Notes under the pieces: model-generated
What the model was told of the DNA's origin: nothing
The model's database searches: none
What the model saw: only the letters and a program-made list of their open reading frames with translations
NCBI GenBank assembly: GCA_007693785.1
Contig: RECY01000028.1
Coordinates: 248,001 to 312,000, forward strand
Direction: 5' to 3'
DNA from: Phycisphaerales bacterium
GTDB lineage: Bacteria; Planctomycetota; Phycisphaerae; Phycisphaerales; UBA1924
DNA length: 64,000 nt
Position numbers and translations under genes: made by a program
In this document: one piece after another, positions 19,155 to 27,713 of the stretch
How positions within the stretch are numbered: position 1 is the first letter of the stretch
How the letters are laid out: every line of letters starts with the position of its first letter

Positions 19155-19973
19155 TCATCTGCGACGCTGCCGCGACCTCTTCGGGTCAAAAGTCTGCCCA
19201 CATTCTGGACACCGTTTTTCCGTTTGGTGCTTTGGGGCGAATCGGTCTCGCGGATAACCACATGCATGGCACAAACGTGCGAATGCCCATCGATGTTGCA
19301 AGGCCCGCTGGACAGAAGTCAAGAGCATCCATAACCCAATGGTCACGCTGGCGGCGATCATCCAGCACCCGTCTGCCATCGCGAACCATCCTAAGTGCGG
19401 ACGAGGTGGAATCGCCGACTGTGGGGATCCGGTCATCCATGCGGCTTCGATCCGGGTGTGCATTCGGAACAGTGCTTCAGCACCGCCGATGACACCTCCC
19501 AGGATGCCCGCAAAGAAGCCAACGATCAAGACGCGAAGGCTCGGGTATAGCGGTCCGGTGCGCACACTCACTCGCCATAGACGCCGTGCTTGGTTCGATG
19601 AGCAGGTGTCTGTGTTTCGCAGGCGTCCAGCCGCGAATGCGGCTGGGGCGTACCGCCCCGCGAACACGCCAACGAGCGCTCCGAAAAAGAGCGACAGGGC
19701 TGACGGGAGCAGCGGGGCCCAGGGGGAGTGCTTCAGATCCCCTGTAAAACGGTATCGGTAAAGTAGCAGTTCGCTTGCGTTTGGCGCTGCCACTCGGGAG
19801 GCTAGATTGCCCGATTCACTCGTGACGAGCCACGCGATCAAACCGGCCGAGGCGAGGAGGTAGCCGATCAGCAGAACGAGCGCAAGAGCAGCGGCGCAGG
19901 CCAGCGCCCGCGCCGCTCGTCGTGCCGATCTGCCTGCGGAGACCTGTTGCAAAAAAGATCTCGGGCGGAGCAT
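19155..19973 (-). CDS. Membrane protein with C-terminal zinc ribbon
   Basis: This 272-residue protein of unknown function starts at an ATG whose first base overlaps the TAA of the upstream gene (TAATG), which suggests translational coupling. Hydrophobic segments lie at about residues 20-45, 75-95, 120-145 and 200-220. The C-terminus carries CHACGYPRDRF then CPECG within 20 residues, a CxxC...CxxC zinc ribbon, followed by a basic tail. The arrangement is the mirror image of the zinc-ribbon membrane protein downstream, where the ribbon is N-terminal. GC content is lower than in flanking genes. Confidence 0.6.
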   Translation of the reverse strand: MLRPRSFLQQVSAGRSARRAARALACAAALALVLLIGYLLASAGLIAWLVTSESGNLASRVAAPNASELLLYRYRFTGDLKHSPWAPLLPSALSLFFGALVGVFAGRYAPAAFAAGRLRNTDTCSSNQARRLWRVSVRTGPLYPSLRVLIVGFFAGILGGVIGGAEALFRMHTRIEAAWMTGSPQSAIPPRPHLGWFAMADGCWMIAASVTIGLWMLLTSVQRALQHRWAFARLCHACGYPRDRFAPKHQTEKRCPECGQTFDPKRSRQRRR

Positions 19974-20974
19974 TAGCGGTATGTTGTGGTGCAACTCGCC
20001 GAGGCAGGTGGCGGGCCGCCTGCGGGGCAAGGCGTATTGATGTCCGTGCAGACTTCATGCTCTATGATCACATGCCATTTGATACATGTGAAAAAGATCC
20101 AGCAACTTGTGCTCTCCCAGCGGCCCCATTGTTGTCGTCGTGAACATATGCAGTTACTGCCGCCACCGCCGAGGGGAACGGTTCGGCAACTCCAAGCGGG
20201 ACCGGCAGGCCATCCGCCGGGCGTCCATGCTGGCGCTGTCGGTACCGTCCCGGGCGGGCTCCACGGGGGGGCCGTCGTGGGCTTGGGAGGACGCACCGGC
20301 GGAGGGCCTAGAGGTCCCGCCGATACAAAGTTGCAGAGATCCTCCGCGTCATCAACGATCGTGAATGCATCGTCGCCGGACTCGATAAGGTGAATCGCAA
20401 CCTGGGAGATCGCATCGAGTCTGACTGCGGTCGTGCAAGACGCCGCCCACTCGACGCCAACGTTGGCTGCTGGATACCCGCTCTTGACGAGCACCGAGAC
20501 CACCGCATCGCGATCGGGAAAATTTTCGACAGTGTCCAGAATCGGATCGTCGGCGAAGAAACCGTTCTCGTACGAGATTGGAAGAACAGGTTCGTGGAAA
20601 GTCTCATTTACCGTTGGTGGGAAGCCCCATTTTCGATCCTGGGTATTTGGGATTTGCAGCGCGTCCTTGATGCTCTCAGCGGCGATGCGCGGATCCTGTG
20701 ATGTCCACGCATAACTCCCCCAGCCGCCAGGCTCGGCCAGATACCAGATCGAGGTGATGTTGTCACCGTTCACGCGACGCCCGTCCAGCACAGCGAGAAA
20801 AGAGACGATGTCAATCGTTTGGTCGTCATCTCTGGTGTAGATCGGGACGAACATCCAATCGCCAATCAGAATCCTGCTGCTGGACACATTTGTCGGCCCG
20901 TTGTGGGCTAGCGTTTGCGGGGTTCCGATGCTCAGCCAGCACGCGCCGAGGCAGCAAGCCAAAATTCGCAGCAT
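19973..20974 (-). CDS. Secreted cysteine-rich protein of unknown function
   Basis: This protein of about 333 residues starts at the ATG at 20974, six bases after AAGGAG. It opens with a signal peptide (LRILACCLGACWLSIG, likely cleaved near TLAHN). The middle, about residues 25-210, has no family I recognise. A proline-rich segment follows (PPVRPPKPTTAPPWSPP, about 225-265). The last 70 residues hold eight cysteines, spaced to form several disulphides. Base composition is markedly lower in GC than the rest of the window (about 48% over 20521-20580), which hints at a different origin. A TATAAT box lies 83-88 bases upstream. The gene overlaps the next one by one base. Confidence 0.6.
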   Translation of the reverse strand: MLRILACCLGACWLSIGTPQTLAHNGPTNVSSSRILIGDWMFVPIYTRDDDQTIDIVSFLAVLDGRRVNGDNITSIWYLAEPGGWGSYAWTSQDPRIAAESIKDALQIPNTQDRKWGFPPTVNETFHEPVLPISYENGFFADDPILDTVENFPDRDAVVSVLVKSGYPAANVGVEWAASCTTAVRLDAISQVAIHLIESGDDAFTIVDDAEDLCNFVSAGPLGPPPVRPPKPTTAPPWSPPGTVPTAPAWTPGGWPAGPAWSCRTVPLGGGGSNCICSRRQQWGRWESTSCWIFFTCIKWHVIIEHEVCTDINTPCPAGGPPPASASCTTTYR

Positions 20975-21056
20975 TCCCATCTCCTTGAACAAGGCCGTCG
21001 GCACCATGCCGGGGCATGTTCATGATAATCAGTCGGGTACAAACTGCGAAACATAA

Positions 21057-21062
21057 ATTATA
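21057..21062 (-). promoter_or_regulatory. Candidate -10 box (TATAAT) for the cysteine-rich secreted protein gene
   Basis: A consensus TATAAT reads on the minus strand inside an AT-rich patch (about 21000-21090) in otherwise GC-rich DNA. It would start transcription near 21049 and leave a leader of about 75 bases before the ATG at 20974. No good -35 hexamer sits 16-18 bases upstream, so this may be an activator-dependent or weak sigma-70 type promoter. The patch follows the end of the photolyase gene, which is transcribed in the same direction. Confidence 0.4.
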
Positions 21063-21091
21063 CAATACCCACAAGAGGGGATGTGCATGAT

Positions 21092-22540
21092 TTATAATGC
21101 TTTGCCACGTGTCTTGAACATCTCGATCGCCCGTTCCCGCCCGGCCTTGTTCTCCACGATCGGCTTCGGATAGTCCAACGCCTCGAACAGCCCGCCCGCC
21201 TCCGACGGCTCGTGGATCGCCTTCCCCTTCAGCCCCGCCAGTTCCGGTACAAACTGGCAGATGTACGAGCCGTCCTCGTCGAACCGCAGCCCCTGTGTGG
21301 TCGGGTTGTAGATGCGGAAGTAGGGGGCGGCGTCGGTGCCGGTGCTCGCGGACCACTGCCACCCGCCGTTGTTCTGCGCCAGGTCGCCGTCGATCAGACG
21401 GCGCATGAAGTGACGTTCGCCGAGTCGCCAGTCGAGGAAGAGGTGCTTGCTCAGGAACATCGCGACGATCATGCGCAGGCGGTTGTGCATCCAGCCGGTC
21501 TGGGCGAGTTGGCGCATCCCCGCGTCGACGATTGGGTAGCCCGTCCGCCCCTCGCACCACGCTCGGAACTGCTCGTCGTCCTCCCGCCACGGCATTGTGT
21601 CGTATTCCGGGCGGAACGACCTGCCCTTGCACACGCGCGGGAAGGCGATCAGCACGTGCTTGTAGAACTCGCGCCAGACGAGTTCCTGCATCCAGTGCAC
21701 GGCCCCGCGGCTGCCCTTGTCGAGCTTTTCGCCGTTGGCTTCGTACGCCGCCGCGAAGCACTGACGCGGGCTGAGCGCACCGACGGTGAGATAGGGGCTG
21801 AGCGTGCTGGTGCCGTTGATGGCGGGGAAGTCGCGTTCGTCTTTGTACGCGTCGAGGCGGGCGCTGATGAACTGTTTGAGGCGGTGCATGGCGTGCTTCT
21901 CCCCGGCGGGCCAGAGGTCTTCACGCGCTTTATCCATGTTGAAGCCGCGGATAGTTTCAGGGATCGCATCGGGCTCGATCCCGGTCTCCGCCTGTTTCTG
22001 AGGCTCGGGGCGCACCGGCGGCATGCCTTCCTCGTGCCAGATCGACTCCCAACGGCGTCGAAACGGCGAGTACACGCTGTACGCCTTCCCCTCCTTCGTC
22101 CGCACGCTCCCGGGCTCGAAGACCACCTGATCGGTGAAGCGACGCGTCTTTAAGCCAGCGTCTTCAAAGGCTTCAATCACCGCCTCGTCCCGCAGGCGCT
22201 CGTTGATTTCGTACTCGTCGTTGAAAAAGACCGCGTCGCACGCGCAGTCTTTCGCGAGCTTGAGCAGCGCCTTCGGCACGCCGTCGAATCGCGGCGTTTC
22301 GAGGATCTTCAGCGGGATCCGCAGCTTCGTGAGACGTTCGCCAAGCTCACGCAGGTTCCGCAGGATGAACTCGGCCTTGATATCCGCCCAGTCGTGCTCG
22401 TGCAGCCACTGGTCCGGGCAGATCGTAAAGACCGCGACGACGCCGCCCCCGCTCGCCCCGCCCGCGGCCAAGCACGCCTCGTGCAGCGCGACGTTATCCA
22501 GAGTCCGAAGATCCGCCCGAAACCACATCAGTGTGCGCAC
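21092..22540 (-). CDS. phrB: Class I deoxyribodipyrimidine photolyase
   Basis: This flavoprotein uses blue or near-UV light to split cyclobutane pyrimidine dimers. The 482 residues hold the N-terminal antenna-binding Rossmann domain (LMWFRADLRTLDN at the start) and the helical FAD domain. Expected motifs include TSTLSPYLTVGALSPR, ELVWREFYKHVL, the GRTGYPIVDAGMRQLAQTGWMHNRLRM block, and ASTGTDAAPYFRIYNP near the C-terminus. I use the GTG at 22540, preceded by GGAGGGG; an ATG 15 bases upstream has no ribosome-binding site. It follows the Fe-S type photolyase gene on the same strand, separated by a copy of the intergenic repeat. Confidence 0.93.
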   Translation of the reverse strand: MRTLMWFRADLRTLDNVALHEACLAAGGASGGGVVAVFTICPDQWLHEHDWADIKAEFILRNLRELGERLTKLRIPLKILETPRFDGVPKALLKLAKDCACDAVFFNDEYEINERLRDEAVIEAFEDAGLKTRRFTDQVVFEPGSVRTKEGKAYSVYSPFRRRWESIWHEEGMPPVRPEPQKQAETGIEPDAIPETIRGFNMDKAREDLWPAGEKHAMHRLKQFISARLDAYKDERDFPAINGTSTLSPYLTVGALSPRQCFAAAYEANGEKLDKGSRGAVHWMQELVWREFYKHVLIAFPRVCKGRSFRPEYDTMPWREDDEQFRAWCEGRTGYPIVDAGMRQLAQTGWMHNRLRMIVAMFLSKHLFLDWRLGERHFMRRLIDGDLAQNNGGWQWSASTGTDAAPYFRIYNPTTQGLRFDEDGSYICQFVPELAGLKGKAIHEPSEAGGLFEALDYPKPIVENKAGRERAIEMFKTRGKAL

Positions 22541-22570
22541 AATACCCCTCCGCATCTACTCAATCTGGTG

Positions 22571-22592
22571 GCACGGGCGTCCCGCCCGTGTC
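22571..22592 (-). repeat. Intergenic palindromic repeat, copy 1
   Basis: On the plus strand this copy reads as CACGGGCG, a TCC spacer, then CGCCCGTG, with flanking GGTGG. Its reverse complement matches copy 2 (about 31013-31036) over 24 bases with one mismatch and copy 3 (about 32204-32221) over 18. It sits in the 66-base gap between two photolyase genes, just before the stop of the Fe-S photolyase. Spurious translations of this repeat family give peptides such as GGTGVPPV and HGRDARATGR, a pattern I recall from planctomycete and related genomes. Confidence 0.75.
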
Positions 22593-22606
22593 TCCCTCGT
22601 TCCCAC

Positions 22607-24220
22607 TCACTCGGTCCCAGAAATTCTCATTGCTTGCCGAAGCTTCCGAGCACTCACCGTCACCTCCACCCGCTCCGTTTCCTTCATGCGGTCCACGTTC
22701 TTCAGGATCATCGCCATCCGCTGGTTCCCGCGGAACCGCTCTCGGTGTCGGATCAGGAAATCCCAGTAGAACGTGTTGAACGGGCACGCGTCCTCGCCCG
22801 TCCGCTGCTTCACGTCGTACCGGCAATGCTCGCAATAATTGCTCATCCGCGAGATGTACTTCCCGCTCGCGGCGTACGGCTTCGTCCCGACCACCGGGCC
22901 GTCCCCGCCGTCGTCGGCGTGCATCCCCATCCCGATCGTGTTCGGCGTGGTCACCCAGTCCACGCTGTCAGCGAACATCCCGTAGAACCAATCCCCGACC
23001 GCCCGTGCGCGCACGCCCGCGATCATCGCGAAGTTGGACATCACCATGAGCCGCGGGATGTGGTGCGCCCACGCGTGGCGGAGCACCGGGCGCAGGCACT
23101 CGCTCATGCACCGCATATCCGTCTCGCCGTCCCAGTAAAACCCGGGCAACTCGCCCGTTTCCTCAAGCCCGTTCCGGTCGCGATACGCCGGGCCCTCGTG
23201 CCAGTACACGCCGCGGATGAACTCGCGCCACCCGATGAGCTGACGCACAAACCCCTCGACGCTGTTCAGCGGCGCATCGCCCCGATCGTGCGCCGCGAGC
23301 GCCGCCGCCACGCACTCTCGTGGATCGAGCAAATGCAAATTCAACGGCACGCTGAGCTGCGAGTGATACAGCACGTCCTCGCCCGTCCACATCGCGTCCT
23401 CATACTTGCCGAACAGCGGCAGACGGTGCTCGATGAAGCTCTCCAGCGACCGCAACGCCTGTGCACGCGTGAGGGGCCACACAAAGCCGTCCTCGTCCAG
23501 TTCGCCGGGCGCGTCCGGGAAGCGGTTGCGCACCAGCTCGATCACCTCGCGCACGATCTGTGTCGCCCGCGGCCTGTAGGCCTTCGTCACCCGCGGCGTT
23601 TGCTTAAACGACGCCCGGTTGTCCTCGTCAAAGTTCCACTTCCCGCCCAGCGGCTTGCCCTTGGCTTCCATCAGCACGCCGAGTTTTTTTCGCTGCTCCC
23701 GATAGAAAAACTCCATGACCAGGCTCTTGCGCCCCTGGGCCCACGCCCCGAACTCGTCCGGCGTCACATAGAAGTGATCGTCATCAACAATCTGCACCGG
23801 CACGCCGATCGTGTTCTCCAAGCCTTGCGCCGCCTCCAGCACACGCCAGTCCCCGGGGTGCGCCAGGCGCAGTTCACGAGGCTTCAGCACGCTCGCCGCC
23901 CGCTCGATCTCGCTCGTGAACGTCTGCGTGTTCCGCGGCTCATCGAGCTTGACGTACCGCACGCGCCACCCGGCGTCCTGGAGTTCGAGCGCGTAGTGAC
24001 GCATCGCCGCGAGGAAGACGCACGTGCGCATCTTGTGGCTCGGCCCTTCCCCGGCTTCGCTCGCGACCTCCATCATCAGCACCGCGTCGCGGGTCTTGTC
24101 CAGCCCACGCAGGGCCGGGGCGTTCGGCGCGAGCTGATCGCCGAGGATGATCGCGAGGCGTTCGACCGAGCCGTCGATGGACGCGGACAGTGCCGAGCTG
24201 GACCGTTCACGCCCGCTCAT
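22607..24220 (-). CDS. Fe-S cluster cryptochrome/photolyase (FeS-BCP, 6-4 photolyase type)
   Basis: This 537-residue protein belongs to the deoxyribodipyrimidine photolyase-related family (Agrobacterium PhrB, Rhodobacter CryB), whose characterised members repair (6-4) photoproducts and carry FAD plus a [4Fe-4S] cluster. It begins after a short tail with RLAIILGDQLAPNAPAL, the family's N-terminal signature. Cluster ligands are visible in YCEHCRYDVKQRTGEDACPF, with a further Cys upstream in DMRCMSEC. The start at 24220 overlaps the upstream membrane-protein stop by four bases (ATGA). The plain class I photolyase follows 66 bases downstream, giving the cell repair of both main UV lesions. Confidence 0.9.
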   Translation of the reverse strand: MSGRERSSSALSASIDGSVERLAIILGDQLAPNAPALRGLDKTRDAVLMMEVASEAGEGPSHKMRTCVFLAAMRHYALELQDAGWRVRYVKLDEPRNTQTFTSEIERAASVLKPRELRLAHPGDWRVLEAAQGLENTIGVPVQIVDDDHFYVTPDEFGAWAQGRKSLVMEFFYREQRKKLGVLMEAKGKPLGGKWNFDEDNRASFKQTPRVTKAYRPRATQIVREVIELVRNRFPDAPGELDEDGFVWPLTRAQALRSLESFIEHRLPLFGKYEDAMWTGEDVLYHSQLSVPLNLHLLDPRECVAAALAAHDRGDAPLNSVEGFVRQLIGWREFIRGVYWHEGPAYRDRNGLEETGELPGFYWDGETDMRCMSECLRPVLRHAWAHHIPRLMVMSNFAMIAGVRARAVGDWFYGMFADSVDWVTTPNTIGMGMHADDGGDGPVVGTKPYAASGKYISRMSNYCEHCRYDVKQRTGEDACPFNTFYWDFLIRHRERFRGNQRMAMILKNVDRMKETERVEVTVSARKLRQAMRISGTE

Positions 24221-24678
24221 GCCGCACCTCCCGCTTCGTGGAGGAGCAGCAGCGCGATCACCCCGCGCGCGGTCCACGCGATGGTGCGCACCCAGTTGGT
24301 TGCCACGAGTCTCCGCCCGGCGTCCTCATTCCATCCGCGTTCGAGCCGTCGGTGGAGCGGGACCTGGAGAAAGGCGGTGCTGAGCCAGCAGGCCGCGAGC
24401 AGCCCGAGCCCACCCCAGACCAGCACACCGGGCAGCCCGCCGTCGACGACGAACACCGCGAGTGCCAACGCGGTTGCCGCCTCCCCGAGCATCAGCGGCC
24501 CAACCACCAGCGTCGTCCGTCGCACGTGCCACGCCTCATAGGCACAAAAGCAGTCCGACCCGACGCCCGCGAACAGCGGGTAATGCACGACCTGCACAAA
24601 CCAGATCAGCCCGACCATCGCCAGCGTGCAGAACGCGTGGATAAACAACAGCGGCGTCAACAGAACCTCGTGCGGCAT
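24217..24678 (-). CDS. Small four-helix membrane protein linked to photolyases
   Basis: This 153-residue integral membrane protein has four hydrophobic segments, about residues 8-30, 52-75, 80-100 and 128-148. The first two helices contain a histidine (IHAFCTL, VQVVHYPLF) and a WFVQVVHYP motif seen in small proteins that accompany photolyase genes. I do not know a proven function. It is the first gene of the minus-strand photolyase run and its stop overlaps the Fe-S photolyase start. The exonuclease operon begins 178 bases away on the opposite strand, so a shared bidirectional promoter region is likely. Confidence 0.7.
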   Translation of the reverse strand: MPHEVLLTPLLFIHAFCTLAMVGLIWFVQVVHYPLFAGVGSDCFCAYEAWHVRRTTLVVGPLMLGEAATALALAVFVVDGGLPGVLVWGGLGLLAACWLSTAFLQVPLHRRLERGWNEDAGRRLVATNWVRTIAWTARGVIALLLLHEAGGAA

Positions 24679-24855
24679 CCGTCCGGACCCCCTACGCCTT
24701 TGTCACGTCGCAACCCGGCGACGATCATATTTCGGCCCAGTCGAAAATCCGGATGCACCCCGATCGTTTCCCGATCTGTCCGTATTGGTCCCCGCCCCCG
24801 CGTGCTACGCTTGAGCAGACGCAGGGGGCGTCGTCCGCGGAAACGGAGCCGCCGC

Positions 24856-25914
24856 TTGCCCGCCTCGCCGGATCTGCTGCGTGTTGATGACCTGGGGCTT
24901 CGTTGCGAGCTCGGCAGTTTTCACGTTGACCCGTGGCGACCCGTTGAGCACGCCGTCATCACCCACGCCCACGCGGACCACGCCCGACCGGGGAGCGGTC
25001 GGTACTGGTGCGCGGAGGCGGGGCTGGGGCTGGCGCGCCGCCGGCTCGGGGCGAAAGCCGAGATCACGCCCATCCCCTACGGGCAACCGTTCGACCTCGG
25101 CTCGGTTCGGGTCAGCCTCCACCCCGCGGGGCACGTGCTCGGCTCGGCGCAGGTCCGGGTGGAGTCGCCCGCGGGCGAGGTCTGGGTTGCGGCGGGGGAC
25201 TACAAGCGTGCGCACGATCCGACGTGCGCACCCTTTGAGCCTATCCCGTGCGACGCGTTCATCACCGAGGCCACATTCGCGCTGCCCGTCTACCGCTTCC
25301 CGGAGCCGGGGATCGTGATGGACGAGATCGTGCGATGGTGGCGGGAGAACGCCGAACGCGGGCGCGTCTGCGTGCTGTTCTGCTACGCGCTCGGTAAGGC
25401 GCAGCGACTACTCGCCGAGCTCCACGCGCGGCGCGAGCAGCTCCCGCAGGCGTTCGCCTGGGTCCACGGCTCCACCAACCTGCTCAACCCCGCGTATGCC
25501 GAGGGCGGCATCGACCTGCTCCCGACGCGACGGGTCTCCGATCGCGACGCGAACAACCCGAAAGACGCGCACGGCAAGCGCGACTACACCGGGCACCTGG
25601 TGCTCGCGCCACCGTCGGCCGCCGGGTCCACGTGGATGCGCCGTTTCGGCCCGGCGTCGCGCGTGGACACGGCGTTCGCCTCCGGCTGGATGCACATCCG
25701 CGGCGTCCGACGACGACGCGGGTACGACCGCGGGTTTGTCATCAGCGACCACGCCGATTGGGCCGACCTTGTGCGCACGATCGAGGAGATCGGATGCCGA
25801 CGCGTGCTCGCCACGCACGGCTCCAGCCGCACGCTCGCACGCTACCTCCGCGAGCAAGGTCTCGACGCATCGGAGCTGGAAACGCCCTACGAAACCGAAG
25901 GCGAGGACGGCTGA
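24856..25914 (+). CDS. Ligase-associated DNA exonuclease (metallo-beta-lactamase fold)
   Basis: This 352-residue protein belongs to the metallo-beta-lactamase/beta-CASP nucleases found next to bacterial ATP-dependent ligases and Lhr-like helicases. The metal-binding motif THAHADHA appears near residue 38, followed by HPAGHVLGSAQV, AAGDYKRAHDP and FVISDHADW, all expected of this group. No ATG fits; I chose the TTG at 24856, preceded by GGAG, because it gives the normal length. The stop overlaps the ligase start in TGATG. The predicted role is trimming DNA ends before ligation. Confidence 0.88.
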   Translation: MPASPDLLRVDDLGLRCELGSFHVDPWRPVEHAVITHAHADHARPGSGRYWCAEAGLGLARRRLGAKAEITPIPYGQPFDLGSVRVSLHPAGHVLGSAQVRVESPAGEVWVAAGDYKRAHDPTCAPFEPIPCDAFITEATFALPVYRFPEPGIVMDEIVRWWRENAERGRVCVLFCYALGKAQRLLAELHARREQLPQAFAWVHGSTNLLNPAYAEGGIDLLPTRRVSDRDANNPKDAHGKRDYTGHLVLAPPSAAGSTWMRRFGPASRVDTAFASGWMHIRGVRRRRGYDRGFVISDHADWADLVRTIEEIGCRRVLATHGSSRTLARYLREQGLDASELETPYETEGEDG

Positions 25915-27713
25915 TGCGCCGCTTTGCCGATCTTTTCGAGCGTCTGGACCGGACGACGTCCACCAACGCGCGCCTCGACGCGATGGCGGCCTACTTTCGC
26001 GAGACACCGCCCGAAGACGCGGCGTGGGGTGTCTATTTCCTGATCGGTGAGAAGCTCAAGCGTCTCGTGAAGTCGGCCGACCTGCGCCGGTGGGCGATGC
26101 GCGAGGCGGGGATCGAGGAATGGCTGTTCCGCGAGTGCCGGGCCAGCGTGGGGGACATGGCCGAGACGATCGCGCTGCTGCTCCCGGAGCGGGCGCACGA
26201 TCCGGAACCGTCGCCCGAGCCGGTGCTTCTGTTGGAAACGCTCGGGGAAGACGCGGATGCACCGAGCGAGCGAGACCTGTCGCTGTCGCGTTGGGTGGAG
26301 CGGCTGTCGGTCTTGCGCCACTTGGAACCAAGGGAGCAGGAGCGTCGCGTGGTGTCGTGGTGGCGCGAGCTGAGCGCACGCGAGGTGTTCATCCTGAACA
26401 AGCTGATGACCGGGGCGCTGCGCGTGGGGGTGAGCCGAACGCTGGTGGTGCGTGCGCTCGCCCGGGCGTTCAACATCGAGAAAGAGCGGGTCGCGCACCG
26501 CCTGATGGGCGGGTTCGAGCCGACGCCCGATGCGTTTTGCCGCCTGATCGCGCCCGAAGGAAGCGCAGAGGATCGGAACGTCTCCCGCCCGTACCCGTTT
26601 TTTCTCGCGAGCCCGATTGCCGCGACGAGCGATCAGGAGGCGGACGTCGAGTCGCTCGGCGATGCTCGAGAGTATCTCGCCGAGTGGAAATGGGACGGCA
26701 TCCGCGCTCAGCTCATCAAGCGGGCGGGCGAGGCGGGCGGCTCGCTCACGCTCTGGTCACGCGGTGACGAGGACCTGACGCTGCGGTTCCCGGAAGTAAC
26801 GGCCGCGGCTGCGCGCACGCCGGGGGCGTTCGTGCTCGACGGCGAGCTCGTCGCCTATGACCACGACGCGCAACGCCCGCACCCGTTCGGCGTGCTCCAG
26901 ACACGGATCGGGCGCACAAACGTGCACGAGCGTGCGTTGCGAGAGGCGCCGGGTGTGTTCATCGCGTACGACGTCTTGGAGTTGGACGCGGCGGACCTGC
27001 GCAGCCGTGCCTTGGTCGAGCGTCGCCGGTTGCTCGAAGACCTGCTCCATGCGCACGCGGGCGACAGACGCGCGATCACGGTTTCGGAATGCGTCGTGGC
27101 GACTTCGTGGGAAGCGTTGCGCGAGCGTCGGGCGAGCAGCCGATCGCGCGGCGTGGAAGGTTTGATGCTGAAACGCCTGGATTCGCCGTACCGCGTGGGG
27201 CGTGTCCGAGGGGACTGGTGGAAGTGGAAAGTCGAGCCGCTGACGATCGACGCCGTGCTGACCTATGCCCAGCCCGGGAGCGGGCGGCGTGCGAACCTGC
27301 TCACCGACTACACGTTCAGCGTCTGGCGCAACGAGCCCGGCGGGGAGCTGGTGACGATCACCAAAGCCTATTCCGGATTGAACGCGAAGGAGATCGAGAC
27401 GCTCGACAAGTGGATCCGTCAGCACACGCTCGAACGCTTCGGGCCGGTCCGACGCGTGGAGCCGACGCATGTGTTCGAGATCGGCTTCGAGGCGATCGGC
27501 GTGAGCGATCGGCACAAGGCCGGGCTCGCGCTGCGGTTCCCGCGGATGCTCCGGTGGCGGACCGACAAGAACCCGCACGACGCGGATACGCTTGCAAGCG
27601 TCCTTGAGCTCCTGCCGAGCCGCGGGGCGGATGCTCCACCAGCGCAAACGGTCCAAGAGGCGGACGCCCTGCACCCGTTGCCTGAAAAGACCGAGGATTC
27701 CAGGACTTTATGA
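25914..27713 (+). CDS. ATP-dependent DNA ligase (Lhr/exonuclease-associated type)
   Basis: This 599-residue ATP-dependent ligase seals DNA nicks through an enzyme-AMP intermediate. The adenylation motif KWDGIR, with the nucleophilic Lys, is near residue 262 in YLAEWKWDGIRAQL. Motifs III (FVLDGELVAYD) and IV (GVEGLMLKRLDSPY) follow, and the oligonucleotide-binding domain occupies the C-terminal third. The N-terminal 200 residues are the helical DNA-binding domain of the LigB-like clade. Its start overlaps the exonuclease gene and its end overlaps the helicase gene, so the trio is coupled. The family is linked to repair of cross-links and alkylation damage rather than replication. Confidence 0.93.
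   Translation: MRRFADLFERLDRTTSTNARLDAMAAYFRETPPEDAAWGVYFLIGEKLKRLVKSADLRRWAMREAGIEEWLFRECRASVGDMAETIALLLPERAHDPEPSPEPVLLLETLGEDADAPSERDLSLSRWVERLSVLRHLEPREQERRVVSWWRELSAREVFILNKLMTGALRVGVSRTLVVRALARAFNIEKERVAHRLMGGFEPTPDAFCRLIAPEGSAEDRNVSRPYPFFLASPIAATSDQEADVESLGDAREYLAEWKWDGIRAQLIKRAGEAGGSLTLWSRGDEDLTLRFPEVTAAAARTPGAFVLDGELVAYDHDAQRPHPFGVLQTRIGRTNVHERALREAPGVFIAYDVLELDAADLRSRALVERRRLLEDLLHAHAGDRRAITVSECVVATSWEALRERRASSRSRGVEGLMLKRLDSPYRVGRVRGDWWKWKVEPLTIDAVLTYAQPGSGRRANLLTDYTFSVWRNEPGGELVTITKAYSGLNAKEIETLDKWIRQHTLERFGPVRRVEPTHVFEIGFEAIGVSDRHKAGLALRFPRMLRWRTDKNPHDADTLASVLELLPSRGADAPPAQTVQEADALHPLPEKTEDSRTL

Noticed and set aside
24679-24855. LexA-type SOS box in the divergent repair promoter region
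   Set aside because: I looked for a palindromic GAAC...GTTC or CTG...CAG-type site and found none convincing; regulation of the repair genes stays open.
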